From Candidatus Absconditabacterales bacterium (GTDB lineage: Bacteria > Patescibacteria > JAEDAM01 > Absconditabacterales > Absconditicoccaceae): a DNA stretch of 28,043 bases. Below are positions 1 through 11,139 of this stretch, piece by piece (positions within the stretch are counted from its first letter, which is position 1; each line of letters begins with the position of its first letter). The translations under genes and the position numbers were made by a program. The DNA lies in NCBI GenBank assembly GCA_938010495.1, contig CALLUT010000047.1:1-28043 (forward strand), read 5' to 3'. The notes beneath the pieces are model-generated. The model was not told where the DNA came from and searched no databases. It was given only the letters and a program-made list of their open reading frames with translations.

Positions 1-706
1 CAGTGTATGTTTCATCGTTACTTACATAACGAGCTCATTTTGCACCCAATGTTTCTACATAAGCCTCAACATAATTCAAGAGATCTTCTTCTTGTATTTC
101 TGCCATTTTACAAAGTAAGGCCAACTCGTATTCATTACAAATCAAGTATGTTGCAGCTTCAAGCGCTTGAATAATTTGATCTTTCGTAAATGCACTCAAT
201 GGCTGTCCTGGATCAAAAATCACTGGTATCCTACGTTCATTACATTGTTGTAAGTGCATCACCATTGTTGAAGGAACATTTGGAGCGACTATTGCTACAC
301 TTATATCTTCAGGAATTTCAGTAATTCATTGCTGTCCTGACTCAAGTAATGCTCATGGATAAAACGCTGTAATTTGATTATTATTTTCATCAGTAATAAT
401 ATGCGCGCTCGGAGTTCATAATCATGGGGAGGTAATCGTATAACGATAATCTATGTTTTCTTGATTAAAAGAACTAGCTACAAAATCTTTTCCAACCGCA
501 CCCAAAAGCAATGCTTTTTCATCAAGTAAAGCAAGATTATAAGCAATGTTATGTCATGCTCAACCATCATGTTTTTGCAATTCTTGTATGTTGAAATTCA
601 CACTCAACATATGTGTTTTATCAGGCATTATGTATTTACCAAATTGATCATGAAAGTTCATGATATAATCATGGGCGATCGACCCACTTACCAGTATATG
701 TTTCAT
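1..706 (-). CDS. PfkB/ribokinase-family sugar or nucleoside kinase (C-terminus cut by window edge)
   Basis: With TGA read as Gly the frame is open from ATG at 706 to the left edge. The N-terminus has the family opening MKHILVSGSIAHDY. At about residues 48-75 there is the PfkB signature 1 pattern, GGAGHNIAYN followed by GAVGKD. Further on come VIFDPGQP and TYLICNEYE, typical of the substrate lobe, and GAKGA near the edge. PfkB kinases phosphorylate sugars or nucleosides with ATP in the cytosol. The catalytic GAGD motif lies outside the window, so activity and substrate cannot be judged; the arrangement resembles adenosine-kinase/ribokinase-like members. It is the last visible gene of the minus-strand block and starts 22 bases after the glycosyltransferase stop. 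No Shine-Dalgarno motif precedes the start. Family assignment is firm; substrate is unknown. Confidence 0.85.
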
Positions 707-728
707 AAGATAGTATTATTTTTTAAAA

Positions 729-1688
729 TTATTTCTTTTTATCATTCATCATATCGTATTTGAGTTTTTTCATCATTGTAATATTTTCTTCTATCAATGA
801 TCTATTTTTTGAAATCACATCTCCAATAATTCATAGTGAAAAGAAATTAATTCATACCATAATAAGAATAGCAGACAATATCAATGATTGTATATTTCCA
901 TCAGTTCATACAGTGAAGAACTTAACCAAAAATCTCAATATATATATAGCTCAAACAACTAGGAATGGAACACTAGCCATCAAAAATATCTTGAACGGTT
1001 CGTACATGGTATATACCCTAATAATATTTGCAGTAGACTTTTTGATATGTTCCCAAATATTACCAAATAATCTTGATGGGCGTGTAGGCGGGTTTGTTTC
1101 GATTGAAACCCAATCTACCTGCAATCACTTTTTATGTGCTTGAATAATTGTATCAATCACATAACTAAATTTTGATGTAACATTTAAAGCAAATAAACTT
1201 TCTCTACTATACGCTCTAAATCAACTTACAGAATCTGGCATCATGTGGCCAGCAAGCGATCATACTACTCGATTTCACAATCATTGTAATTGTCTCTTGA
1301 GCCAATGAAAATGTGGTGATTTTGTTGGATTTCTATCTCCAATTACAATATCAGCGTTTCATTCTATGATAGGAGCAACAAGATCAGCTATATAACGTCA
1401 TGGGTATTGGTTGTCTGCATCAGTATTTACAACTATATCTGCTCATTCACGAAGAGCATTTGCTACTCATGCTTTGAAAGCATTTCATAAACCACGATTT
1501 CTTCTAAATTGAACAATATGATGTACTCATAATTTTTTTGCAACTTCATAGGTACGATCTGTACTTCAATCATCGATTACTTGATATTCAATTACATCAA
1601 TTCATGGGATTGATTTTGGAAATTCTGATAAAACAACAGGAAGTCCTTCTTCCTCATTTTTACAAGGAATTTGAATAATTAATTTCAT
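729..1688 (-). CDS. Family 2 glycosyltransferase with two C-terminal membrane segments (DPM/GtrB-like)
   Basis: 319 residues. The GT-A fold is clear: MKLIIQIPCKNEEEGLP at the N-terminus, the nucleotide-binding VIDDGSTDRT at about 38-46 (its Gly is encoded by TGA), and the metal-binding DADNQYP at about 90-96. DSVSGFRAYSRE at about 160 is the usual acceptor-side motif of dolichyl- or undecaprenyl-phosphate sugar transferases. Two hydrophobic segments at roughly residues 230-290 anchor the protein, as in GtrB and polyprenyl-phosphate mannosyl- or glucosyl-transferases. Such enzymes move a sugar from a nucleotide donor to a polyprenyl phosphate on the inner leaflet, giving the donor for GT-C enzymes. 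A GT-C-like gene lies two genes upstream in the same block. The exact sugar is unknown. Confidence 0.92.
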
Positions 1689-1761
1689 ACAAGTTACAGA
1701 AAAATTAAATTAAAATTACTATAAGTATTTTATCAAAAAAGTATAGTTTAAGTCGAAATTG

Positions 1762-2127
1762 TTAATTTTTAGTTCTCAATGATAGTAATACACAAATTAA
1801 TATGAGTATTGATATAACCATCAATATTAGCATTTCATTTATAACATATCCAGCAAGATTCACATAAAATACTATCAAAGGAATTATGCTCACAGATAAT
1901 GCTATACTCAATGCTATACGTTCTAACGAATCTATTTCATTATCTTTAAAAGCTATAGCTGTAATCCATCGTCATGGAAGAAACAATAATCATATTGATC
2001 ACAGCACTACACGTGCAAGACCCATTCATCAAGCTTCAGAATCAAGAATAATAATAAACCGTAGCAACACTAACACAATAAATGTAAGTATAATTTCTCG
2101 AGTTTTTCTTTTTAAGAATCGTTTCAT
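1762..2127 (-). CDS. Small DUF1616-like membrane protein
   Basis: 121 residues with a basic N-terminus (MKRFLKRKTREI) and three or four hydrophobic segments. The central part, FLPGRWITAIAF followed by DSLERIALSIALSVSIIP, resembles the conserved start of DUF1616 membrane proteins (a proline-glycine turn, then LERxALSxALSxxxxP). The family is usually about 300 residues or more, so this is a short version covering only the membrane core. It starts inside the upstream GT-C-like gene, overlapping it by 16 bases in another frame, so the two are probably translationally coupled. Its neighbours suggest a role with surface glycan or cell-wall glycoprotein assembly, but that is inference. The family link was made by eye and is moderate. 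Confidence 0.7.
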
Positions 2128-3593
2128 TGTTCTTTATCAAAATTTAAATGGTAGAGTGCACGAAATGGATCTCATCATGCTTTTATTAAGTCAAAGCATG
2201 CTCATGTAACATCTGCTAATTCTTGTTTACTTCATATCCAAACGTACATATTTTTCGATATATTTCAGTATGTATTCAATACATTTTCACACTTCATTTC
2301 TGGAGCAGCCTGTCGCCATTTCGACTCTCGCTGTCATCTTTTTCTAGTTCATCGTTTGTTTTCATCAAAGATCCAAGGTGCTATTATAACTGCATTAGTT
2401 CGTCATTGTAACCAAGGAGAATACTGATCTCAAGGGACTATAAGCACACTATCTTCTTCAATTAAGGTATCGATTTGTTTAATGAATGCAAATTCATCAA
2501 CCTCAATAATTGGATATCTTATCTGTCCATGTCGATATATTGTTTGTACAGTATGCACTACCCATAAAATCGAGATCAATACCCATCACCATTTCCAACG
2601 ATCTATTATTGTAACTCATGCAATTCATACTCAAACCAATAAAAACACATCTAGATATCAGATCATTCTTTGAAAAAACATTCGTTGAGCAAATACTCGA
2701 ATTAGTAAAAATATAACTATCCAAAAGTATTTTTTTGTTCATGCAGAATCTTTTTTGTATACAATACCTCCTCATATCAATCATAAAACAATAACTACCC
2801 AGTTTGTAATAAGATAATCTGTTATAGTCAAAAATGTTCATCATGATTGGAATATATCTGGTCATGATGATATTCATATCTTTGAAATAAATGGTAACAA
2901 AGGAGTCAACATATTTGATATCGCTGGTCAATACAACGATAATACAGCAGTTATTGAAACTCAGAAAGCCATTAAATAATCAATACGATGATCTTTATTT
3001 TCATGATTTTTTTGTACTAACCGTCATAAGAAGAAAATAAAAACAAGAATAACTATAACTGGTCTTTGCGTTATCATTGCACATGTTAATACAGGAATTA
3101 CAGCTCGCCACTTTTTTTGCAAAAACAATCACAACGTCATAAGCAAGAAAAATATCGCCATCAACTGCTTGATATATCACCACCAGTACAAATTATATAA
3201 AACAAATGACGTCAATCCAAAACAAACACTTATAAGAGCTGCTTTACGTCAAAATAATTGTTTAGTATAGTAGTATATTCACGATAATAACACTAATACA
3301 ATTCACAAGATCCCACTATGTACAAACCAACCAGAAGAAGTTCAAACAAAAGTTTGTAAAAGACTAAATTCCATTCATATGTATGGTGGATATATTCTTT
3401 GAATCCATTCTGGTAACATACTCCAATCCCAATTACCTCACAATCATACATATGCATCCATCATACTTTTGTATAATCATGGGTCATATCAAAGTGGTAA
3501 ATCACTAGTTAATGGATGTAACAAGAAAATATATCAACCAGTTATGGTAGCTACAAAAAATAGTATATATAATCGAAGATTTTTTTTCTTCAT
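2112..3593 (-). CDS. Multi-pass membrane protein, GT-C glycosyltransferase-like
   Basis: 493 residues. The first roughly 370 are mostly hydrophobic, with about ten membrane helices separated by short polar loops; the last roughly 120 are soluble. After the first helix an external loop carries LPLGYDPGLYKSMMDAY. An acidic residue in this first extracytoplasmic loop is typical of GT-C enzymes, which use polyprenyl-phosphate-linked sugars. The adjacent GT2 gene would supply such a donor. No specific family signature was recognised, so a flippase-like or polymerase-like role cannot be excluded. The ATG overlaps the upstream nuclease stop (TAATG) by one base, and the 3' end overlaps the DUF1616-like gene. 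The gene is rich in TGA codons, as expected for the host. Confidence 0.8.
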
Positions 3594-4771
3594 TATTTTT
3601 TCTTACTTACTCTCAAAGTAAAACTTTCACTGAGTTCAACTCACTCTAAATTTTCAAGTAGCACATCTCAATCTTTGAGCATACGAGCCAATGCAAATCT
3701 ATCTACTTTTACTAATTCTTGATCAACTCACAACTCCTTTACTTTTTGCATTAATGCTCAATGATTTTCAATACGATAATTAGTGTTCTTCGAAGCTTTT
3801 AGTACTGCATCTTCACCAAATAATTGAAGATATCAAGTCTGATCAATGTATTGTTGTAGAGTTTGTTTCAATGATTTCTTTTGTTTTTCTAGTGATGAGA
3901 CCTCATCAGATATTCTTTTGTATTGATCAACAAGTTTTGTTACCGTTGATTCTCCAAGTTGCACTTCTTCTTTCATTGAAGCATGCGCAAATAAAGGACA
4001 AATAGATTGATAAGGGCACCATCTACATCAATGATTTTCAATTGGAGGAAAAGCATCTCCATCTCACATATTATGCTGAAAACGTTTATTTTCAATAGTG
4101 CGTACATGGTTAGTGTATTTCTCAACAACTGGTTTTAATGTTTCATCAGTAATGTCCCACTCATCAACAAGATCAAAATGCAGATAATGCAATCTTGCTT
4201 TAATTGCATCTCAGTATTTTCAATATTGTTGTTGTACTCACAAGGCATACAACGTCATCTGTTCTTGATAATGAGTTTTATCTTCAGCAGGCAGTGATTT
4301 ATTTGTTTTATAATCGTTGATAATCAATGTTGATCATTCTTTGTCTAGTCTATCAATCACTCATCTAAATTTCAAAGTTCATTCGTCATCTAATGAGAAA
4401 GTTATTCTTCACTCTGTCGCTATTACACGAACATCATCAAATGGCGAATTATTATCTCGATACTCATTAAGGTAAATAGTTCCTCTACGGTAATAAGATT
4501 CTTTTGTTTGTCATTCTTTTAAAATAATAACATCATCATCTCGATCTTTCCACAATTGGTCATACCAAGCTATAATATCTTCACGTGTAGGTTTTTGCAT
4601 TTCATTGAGACGTTTATACAACATCTCTAATACTTCATGCACTGCTTTTCACAAAAATAAATCTGGAGACTGCTCAAAGTCTCATTGAGGAATCTTGTCC
4701 ACATACTGATAACGGTATTTACGTGGGCATTGCGTAAATGTATTAATTTGAGAAAACGAATACACTGGCAT
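3593..4771 (-). CDS. PD-(D/E)XK nuclease with RecB/AddB/Cas4-type iron-sulfur cysteines
   Basis: 392 residues. The start MPVYSFSQINTFTQCPRKYR is the hallmark of the RecB-like/PDDEXK_1 nuclease family. His45 (GKAVHEVLE), Asp140 (GVIDRLD) and Asp153-Tyr-Lys155 (INDYKTNKS) form the metal-dependent active site. Cys15 together with Cys249, Cys252 and Cys258 (CRWCPYQSIC) matches the four-cysteine 4Fe-4S arrangement of AddB and Cas4. The C-terminal region from about 265 is coiled-coil-like and not recognised. No helicase gene, CRISPR array or cas gene is in the window, so a stand-alone DNA-repair or end-processing role is more likely than Cas4; this is inference. It abuts the M29 peptidase stop with no gap and overlaps the next gene by one base. 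Confidence 0.88.
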
Positions 4772-5986
4772 CTAATCTTGTGGGTTCCAAAAAGTAAATT
4801 GACCATCTTTATAAATCACAACTTCTTCTCATGACTTAGTTGTAGCTGTTACTGTCCTATTTGTTGTTGTAATAATATCAGTATGTACAACACTTTCGTT
4901 ATATCACATTTCTTTTCGTTGTTCTTTTGTTACTGTTGCTTGATCTCAAGTAAATGCGTCTTTGTATGCATTTCATAGCGCTATATGACTATTACCAAAC
5001 TCACCTCATCTATTTTCGTCATACAACGTTTCTCACATTAACTTTGTAATACGACTCATACGGCGGTCAGTTAAACTGTACTCTCATACTTTATCTGCAT
5101 TTTCTTGTGCTATCATTTCTTTGAGCATTGCTTCATTCTTTGTTGCTGAAGATTCCACCACTACTCCGTTTTCAAATTTCAATTTTACTCACTCAATCAA
5201 GCTCCCATACCTATAGAGAGGTTGGTTAAAATTAATCCATCATTGTGTTCATCTCCAATCTGGTGATGCGAACAATTCATATGATGGGATATTTCTTCAT
5301 GATCATCACATTCGATTTCTGTTTTCTCACAGTTTCACTATAAGATCACAATCTTCTCATATCATATGAATTTTTTCTATTTCTAATCAATCAAGATGCG
5401 CTTTGATTTCATTAATTCAGTTTTCTATCTTTCTCCATTCATCAACTGGATCTTCTGCATCAAGATAACATGCATCAATAATTTGTTGTCGGTATTCTTC
5501 CAACGAAAGTCATACCTCATCAGCCATAGCTTGAGTACCATATAACCCCAACGTCCATGTGAAGTCTCATTCATTTTCTTTTTTATTTAATGCATCTCTA
5601 TAAAATTTAGAAGCTTTTTGACGTTTAAATAGCCTTTTGGTATCTACACCATCCATTTCATGTTTATCTGATTCTGCACTTATGGCAATATAGTGGTCAA
5701 CGGCATCTACCCTTGCAAGTAAGTATTTTTCTGGGTAAAAATCTAATAAATCTTCTGGTAAATTATCTATAAAATGTCTCGACACACCATCAGCTTGAAA
5801 CCTCATCAGCGGAAAAGCTCATGCTTTCAAAATAGCATCCTGTAACGGGAGATAGAATAATTTTGCACATTCTGGTATAACAACCATAACTACAGATCAT
5901 TTTTTGATCGGTTTTCAATCGTTGAGTGCAAAATTAATAAATATGTCTGCGTAGTTTTTAAGTATTTTTTCAGATGGTTGATACAT
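4772..5986 (-). CDS. M29-family metallo-aminopeptidase (AmpS / aminopeptidase T-like)
   Basis: 404 residues, the usual length for M29. Recognisable blocks are NIPSYELFASPDW at about 230-245, TDRRMSRI and LMGETLYDENRGGEFGNSHI at about 315-340, and ESVVHTD near 370. These carry the Glu, His and Asp ligands of the family's two-metal cytosolic active site. Such enzymes remove N-terminal amino acids from peptides. It is the first gene of the minus-strand block; the TAG stop abuts the ATG of the nuclease. A plausible promoter lies about 40 bases upstream and is back to back with the promoter of the divergent gene at 6126. Its link to the downstream glycan genes is not obvious, so co-transcription may simply reflect genome compaction. 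Family assignment is confident. Confidence 0.88.
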
Positions 5987-6024
5987 AAGGACAATTTTTT
6001 TAATAAATATAATAAATTAGTTTC

Positions 6025-6052
6025 ATAATAAGGTATTGTATGAGGGTTTCAA
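6025..6052 (-). promoter_or_regulatory. Putative sigma70 promoter for the M29-to-PfkB block
   Basis: On the minus strand, TTGAAA (6047-6052) is separated by 16 bases from TATTAT (6025-6030). The predicted leader to the ATG at 5986 is about 32 bases. Each hexamer differs from consensus at one position. It lies beside the divergent promoter at 6067-6095. Confidence 0.45.
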
Positions 6053-6066
6053 GCTATTAAAGGTAT

Positions 6067-6095
6067 TTGACAGCATAAACATTTATTGATATAAT
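6067..6095 (+). promoter_or_regulatory. Consensus sigma70 promoter (TTGACA-N17-TATAAT)
   Basis: TTGACA at 6067-6072 and TATAAT at 6090-6095 are separated by exactly 17 bases, a perfect match to the sigma70 consensus. The predicted transcription start is near 6102, giving a leader of about 24 bases before the ATG at 6126. In an A+T-rich background TATAAT alone would mean little, but both hexamers with ideal spacing and a gene directly downstream are persuasive. Confidence 0.8.
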
Positions 6096-6125
6096 TTATA
6101 TAGTTTTTTATAGTTAAAAATCATA

Positions 6126-7448
6126 ATGAACACCAATTTTGAAGCTAGCTCATCACATCAGGAATCTTCAGAAAAAGTTGAAAATAATGAAGTGAATGAA
6201 TCGCTAAAAACTCAATGAGAAGTTGTTAAAGATATTATCCGAGAATGATCTTGAGAAAAAATAATATCAACAATTGATATGGATCCAAAAACTCAGTGAA
6301 TAGTTAATAAAGTAATGGATTCATGTATTAATAAAATAGAAACAAGCTTTAATTCAATATGATCTATTCAGTCTTTTCAACAAAAAATATATGAAAAAAA
6401 TCCTGAGTTATGGAATTTTCTGACCATAGAATTATGAATCAACAATATAAGTTGTGATAATTTTCATGATTGTACTCCTGACGAAAAGATGCTACTTCTA
6501 ACTATAGAAAAAACTCTTGCTGAAGACACATTTTTTACTCGATATAAAAGAGAAGAAGATTGATCATTTAATATAGAAATCTTTAAAAAGAAATTCTCAA
6601 ACGCATCTCGTTCTGTTAATGAAGAAATATCTGATACCTTTAATGAAACACAATCATATTTTTCAGATCCAAAAGAATCATTTAAAATATCATTTTGACT
6701 TACAGATGATGAAGCAGACTCATTTATAAAATATTTAGAAGAAGTAAAAACTAATATCGATGCTACTAAACCACAAGAAGCAGGTATAGGAACTGTTATT
6801 GCCGTAGTAGCAACAGCAGTAGTTACAAGCCTCTTACGAATGAAATATATCGATATAAAGTATTGAGATTGAGAGAAAAAAATTAAAACATGATTGATTT
6901 CTTTATGAGATCCAGAAACGCTAGCTTCAATTATAACTGCGAAACAAGGTTTTGAAATGGTGTGAGACCTTGACCATTCATTATATGAAGAAAACAGTGA
7001 TGATTGATGGTTTAAAAGAAATGGTAAAAAAGTAGTAAACGCACGACAAAGTAAAGAATTACAAATGACACTTTATGGCGAATTATGAGTAACATTTGAC
7101 CTGCATTGAGCCAAATTTAATTACAATTATGATTCTAAAATGATTGAAATTGAACTACCAGAACCAGAAGCAATCATGTTATATTCCGATCCAATAGTTA
7201 ACTATAAAAATTGAGAAGTATTTGAAATGGAGGTTTTTAAAAATGATGAAATCGAACTTTATAAAGAATTAGAAAATAAAGCACTAAGCGATGCTAAAAC
7301 TAGAGAATTACTTATTTCAAAAGCTCATGAATGAGCAATGGATATATTTCTAAAAGTATATTGACCTGTTTTAGAAAACTCATGAGAAGAGCTTAAATGA
7401 ATAACTGTAACGATGTGATGAATTAGAAAAGATAAACTTCAAAATTAA
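6126..7448 (+). CDS. Single-pass membrane protein, C-terminus possibly DUF4230-like
   Basis: 440 residues, with many TGA-glycines. The N-terminal roughly 215 residues are polar, acidic and predicted helical, with no recognised domain. One hydrophobic segment at about 219-237 (AVVATAVVTSLL) follows. The C-terminal roughly 200 residues include LYGELGVTFDLHGAKFNYNY and IEIELPEPEAIMLYSD, then a helical stretch (ELENKALSDAKTRELL). This alternation of a beta-rich part with a Leu-Pro-x-Pro strand and a terminal helix resembles DUF4230 proteins, but only by eye. Both the orientation and the large cytosolic-looking N-terminal part differ from ordinary DUF4230 proteins, where the membrane helix is near the start. 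Transcription comes from a consensus promoter. Function is unknown. Confidence 0.75.
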
Positions 7449-7528
7449 TATACAACCCTCTAATAATAAGAACTACAAAATTAGATTTTTTACAATAACA
7501 TATCTATATTTATTTCTTCAAATACTCA

Positions 7529-8626
7529 ATGAACAATCGCATTGCTGTTTTTATTTTGATCGTAATTATATGAATCACTTTATGAGTATGACTTATAAAA
7601 AGTAATCTAGATAGTACCAACAATACTTCAGACAATAAAATCAGAGAGATATGAACTGTCATCTGAGAAATCCCCCCACTTAACGAAAGTCCCTCCTCTG
7701 ATACTGCAGAGATAACAATAGATGAAAATATAATCCCAGCTGTATCACAAGAATTTGCAAGACAATGACTTGGCACAGACACATCCAAAAAAGAGATTTC
7801 ACTTGATGAAGTTCGTGATTGATGACCTTGAAAAGATGGTATTCCGACAATCAATAATCCTCAATACATTCAAGCTGAAGAAGCTAAGCAAGTAAATTAT
7901 ATAACAAACGAAAGTCTTTGAATAGTCGTATCCCTGTGAGAAGAACATAAATTTTTTCCTTATTCCATTTTAAATTGGCATGAGATAGTGAATGACTCAA
8001 TGGATTGAATCCCTGTAAGTGTAACGTTTTGTCCTTTATGTTGATCAGCAATAGTTTTTGATCGTCGTCTTAACTGAGAAGTATTTACTTTTTGAGTGTC
8101 ATGATTACTTCGAGAATCAAATTTACTTATGTATGATACGAGTTCGGAAACCCTATGGTCACAAGCTTTATGAAAGTGAGTGATTTGAAAACACACTTGA
8201 AAAATACTTAACAAAATTTCTAGTGATGTGATTAGTTTTGAACAATTCTCTTCAACATATCCTAAATGACTCGTATTAAGTGATGATACATGATATAACA
8301 GAGACTATACAAATGCTCCATATTGAGACTATGATGTAAACGACACGCTTTATTTCCCTGTTTCAAATAATGATACAAGACTTCCAAAAAAAGAAATTCT
8401 TTATGTAGTAAATGATTGAACAGAATCATTAGCGTTTGTTAAGAAATCTCTTTCGGAACAAAAATCAGCTAGCATAACTGTATGAGAAAAAACATATAAG
8501 GCGACTGTAGAAAATGGCATCATTACTGTAAATAACGAAAAAAATAGAACAATCCCATGATATCATGAGATGTGGTTTTCACGAGTTACACATAATCCAA
8601 ACAGCAAAAACATTTGGATAGAATAA
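7529..8626 (+). CDS. DUF3179 family protein, N-terminally anchored or secreted
   Basis: 365 residues beginning with a hydrophobic signal or anchor (MNNRIAVFILIVIIGITLGV), then a low-complexity linker of about 60 residues. The rest matches the DUF3179 plan closely: RDGGPGKDGIPTINNP at about 108, FFPYSILNWHEIVND at about 145-160, the cysteine pair in TFCPLCGSAIVFDR (Cys168 and Cys171), VSGLLRESNLLMYD, and LWSQALGKGVIG. The domain's function is not established; the CPLC pair suggests metal or redox chemistry outside the membrane. It lies between a membrane protein and a peptidoglycan transpeptidase. The 80-base leader shows no clear promoter or Shine-Dalgarno motif. Confidence 0.9.
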
Positions 8627-8689
8627 GTAATATCCAATTACGTGTAATTAGGTTGCATAAACGTACTAAACAAATAAAAATACTGTCAT

Positions 8690-11059
8690 ATGGAACGACA
8701 AATTATTATCAAAAAATATATCAAATCACTAAGCCGTGAGCAACGTCTCATACGATTTTTCTGATTTTTATTTTTTGTAGTTCTTATTAGATTATTCATT
8801 TTACAAGTTGTTCAATGATGATACTATAGAGAAGTTCTAGCCTGACAACATCTTACTGCATCTAGACTTCAAGCTGAAAGATGACAAATATATGTAACTG
8901 ATAAAGCGTGAACACAATTACAAATGACAGAAAATGTAAAATACTTTACACTATTTATTGATCCGAAATTTATACAAGATGATGCACACAAATCAAAAAT
9001 AATAGATATTCTTGTTCCGATTACCTATGATCATCTTTGTGTTGATTTCTGAATAGAGCAACCAACTAAATCTGAATGCGTTGAAAATATTGAAAAATTT
9101 ATTTGAGAGACTCTCTTACCAGAAAAAAATACTTTCTATACATATTCGTGAGACAATTTGATATTCATTAATAATGAAGATTATGAGACTTCAGTAACTG
9201 ATATTTTAGAACAAATCACTCCTGAAACAGCGCAAAACTTAATTCGTGAAAGATATACCGAAGCCATCAAGACATGAATTAGAGAAAGAAATTATCTGTG
9301 AGAGATAGTAGATGAAGAACTTAGTGAAATACTTTCACAGCCGCCTTACAGCGAATATACTGAACTCTTTAGTAATCAATTTCTCTATACTCTTCCCTGA
9401 AAAATTTTACAACCAGATGCTCGTCAAGCCGAACTAGAAAAACTATTCAAAAAATATGAAGCAGATATATCAACCGATAAGATAAAAGCATCATTCCAAG
9501 AACAGGATATCAGATATATCAGGCTTCTAACAAAAATGAATGCTAAAATTACCAAACGTATTAAAGATGCAAAGACTGACTTATACGATGAAAAAGTAGA
9601 TTGAATTCCACTTCTCCACTGACTTTGATTAGAAACTTCTGAGGAAAGATATTATCCACATGGGAACTTTATGGCACATATATTATGATATGTTGATAAA
9701 AATGAGAACTCGTATTACTGAATAGAAGAATACTATGATAAACAATTATGATGAACAGACTGAAAAATTATCTGACTTGCTACCCCATGGATTGGTCAGA
9801 TTTGAGCAAACAACTTTGATATCCAACAACCAAAAAATTGAGTTGATGTATATTTAACAATTGATCCTGTAATTCAAAAAGAACTTGAAGCTACTGCAAA
9901 TTATTATAGTGATGCTCTTCTCGCAGATTCTGTAGCGATAACAGTTTTAGATCCATACACTGGAAAGGTTAAATGAATGGCAAATGCGCCTACGTTTGAC
10001 CCCAATAACTACGAAAAATCATATGCCCTCAAACCGTTATCATATAATGAAAGAGTTATTATTGATAACTTAACATATATTGATGTACCAGTATTTGCGC
10101 TCTCTTGAGACACTATGATACAAACCTCTGTAGATGAAAGAAATCTTCCATGAACCAAAAAATTTATTTTTGAAAATTACCTTGGCCCTCAAGTATTTGT
10201 AAATAAAAATATTAGTTTCCCTTATGAACCATGAAGTGTTATGAAAGCTATTACACTTTGAGCATGAATAGATTGAGATGCAATAAACCTCTACGACTTC
10301 TATGATGATCCAAAATGATTTGTAAAAATATGACCATATACTATTGCAAATATCGACTATAGATGTAAATGATCAAACACCTTTATGCATGCTCTTTGAT
10401 TTTCATGCAATGTGTGAATGGTTAGAATTTCTCAAGCTATGACCAAATATGTGTTCTATTCATATATGAAAAAATTATGATTTTGAAGACTATCAACTAT
10501 TGAACTAGCAAATGAAGAAGCTTGAACTCTTCCTGACTTTAATACAGTTTCGTTAGCAAGATACTTTAATAATTCTTATTGACAGTGATTCCTTGCTACT
10601 CCCCTACAAATGGCAACCGCATATGCTGCGCTAATTAATTGATGAATGTATGTACAACCTACTATTGTAGAAGCTCTTTTTGATCCAAATATTAAAGACT
10701 ATATTCCTATAAAAAAGAAAAATTCCACCAAAGTATTTAAAACTGAAACGAGTGAGTTAATGAAAGAAGCTCTAGTTTGAGTAATTGACTCATGATGATT
10801 GAGAGAATATAAAGTTCCTTGAATATCTCTTTGAGGAAAAACATGAACTTCAGAAATTGCCTTTAGGTGAAAATATCAATGATGACACTGACGGACAAAT
10901 TGATCGTTTGTATGACTCGTTACAGCAGCCAACCCAAATTACGTAATAGCTATTCAAGTTAGGCGTCCAAGAATATCTCCATGGTGAGCTGAAACTGCTT
11001 GAAAAATTTTCTCTCAACTCGCGGACTTCTTACTATCATATGATACTATTGATAGATAA
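8690..11059 (+). CDS. Class B penicillin-binding protein (FtsI/PBP2-like transpeptidase)
   Basis: 789 residues. An N-terminal membrane helix at about 22-42 is followed by the pedestal start LQAERGQIYVTDKAG (an RGxIxDRxG-like box). The transpeptidase triad is intact: Ser516-x-x-Lys519 (PGSVMK), Ser572-Cys-Asn (SCN) and Lys717-Thr-Gly-Thr. GYGQG-type motif SYGQGFLATPLQMATAYAAL lies between them. The enzyme cross-links peptidoglycan stem peptides outside the membrane in division or elongation. It is longer than typical FtsI (about 590); the extra length is a mostly charged, helical region of about 200 residues (roughly 90-310) before the DLLHGLGLE-like region. Whether it is FtsI or MrdA cannot be decided. 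No transglycosylase domain is present. The KTGT Gly is encoded by TGA. Confidence 0.93.
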
Positions 11060-11139
11060 TTTTTTCTTAGATATGATATTGACTTTTTATTAATCTTCTT
11101 TATTAAATACATATACTATTTAATCAAATTATTATACTC

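Noticed and set aside
551..1143. Plus-strand open frames over the left-hand genes
   Set aside because: They are shadows of the minus-strand GT2 and PfkB genes, which show clear protein motifs with TGA as Gly.
3593..4771. Cas4 as part of a CRISPR system
   Set aside because: No repeat-spacer array or other cas gene is visible anywhere in the window.
9652..9660. Exact DnaA-box consensus TTATCCACA
   Set aside because: It lies inside the PBP coding sequence and encodes part of its YYPHG motif; there is no second box nearby, so it is not an origin.
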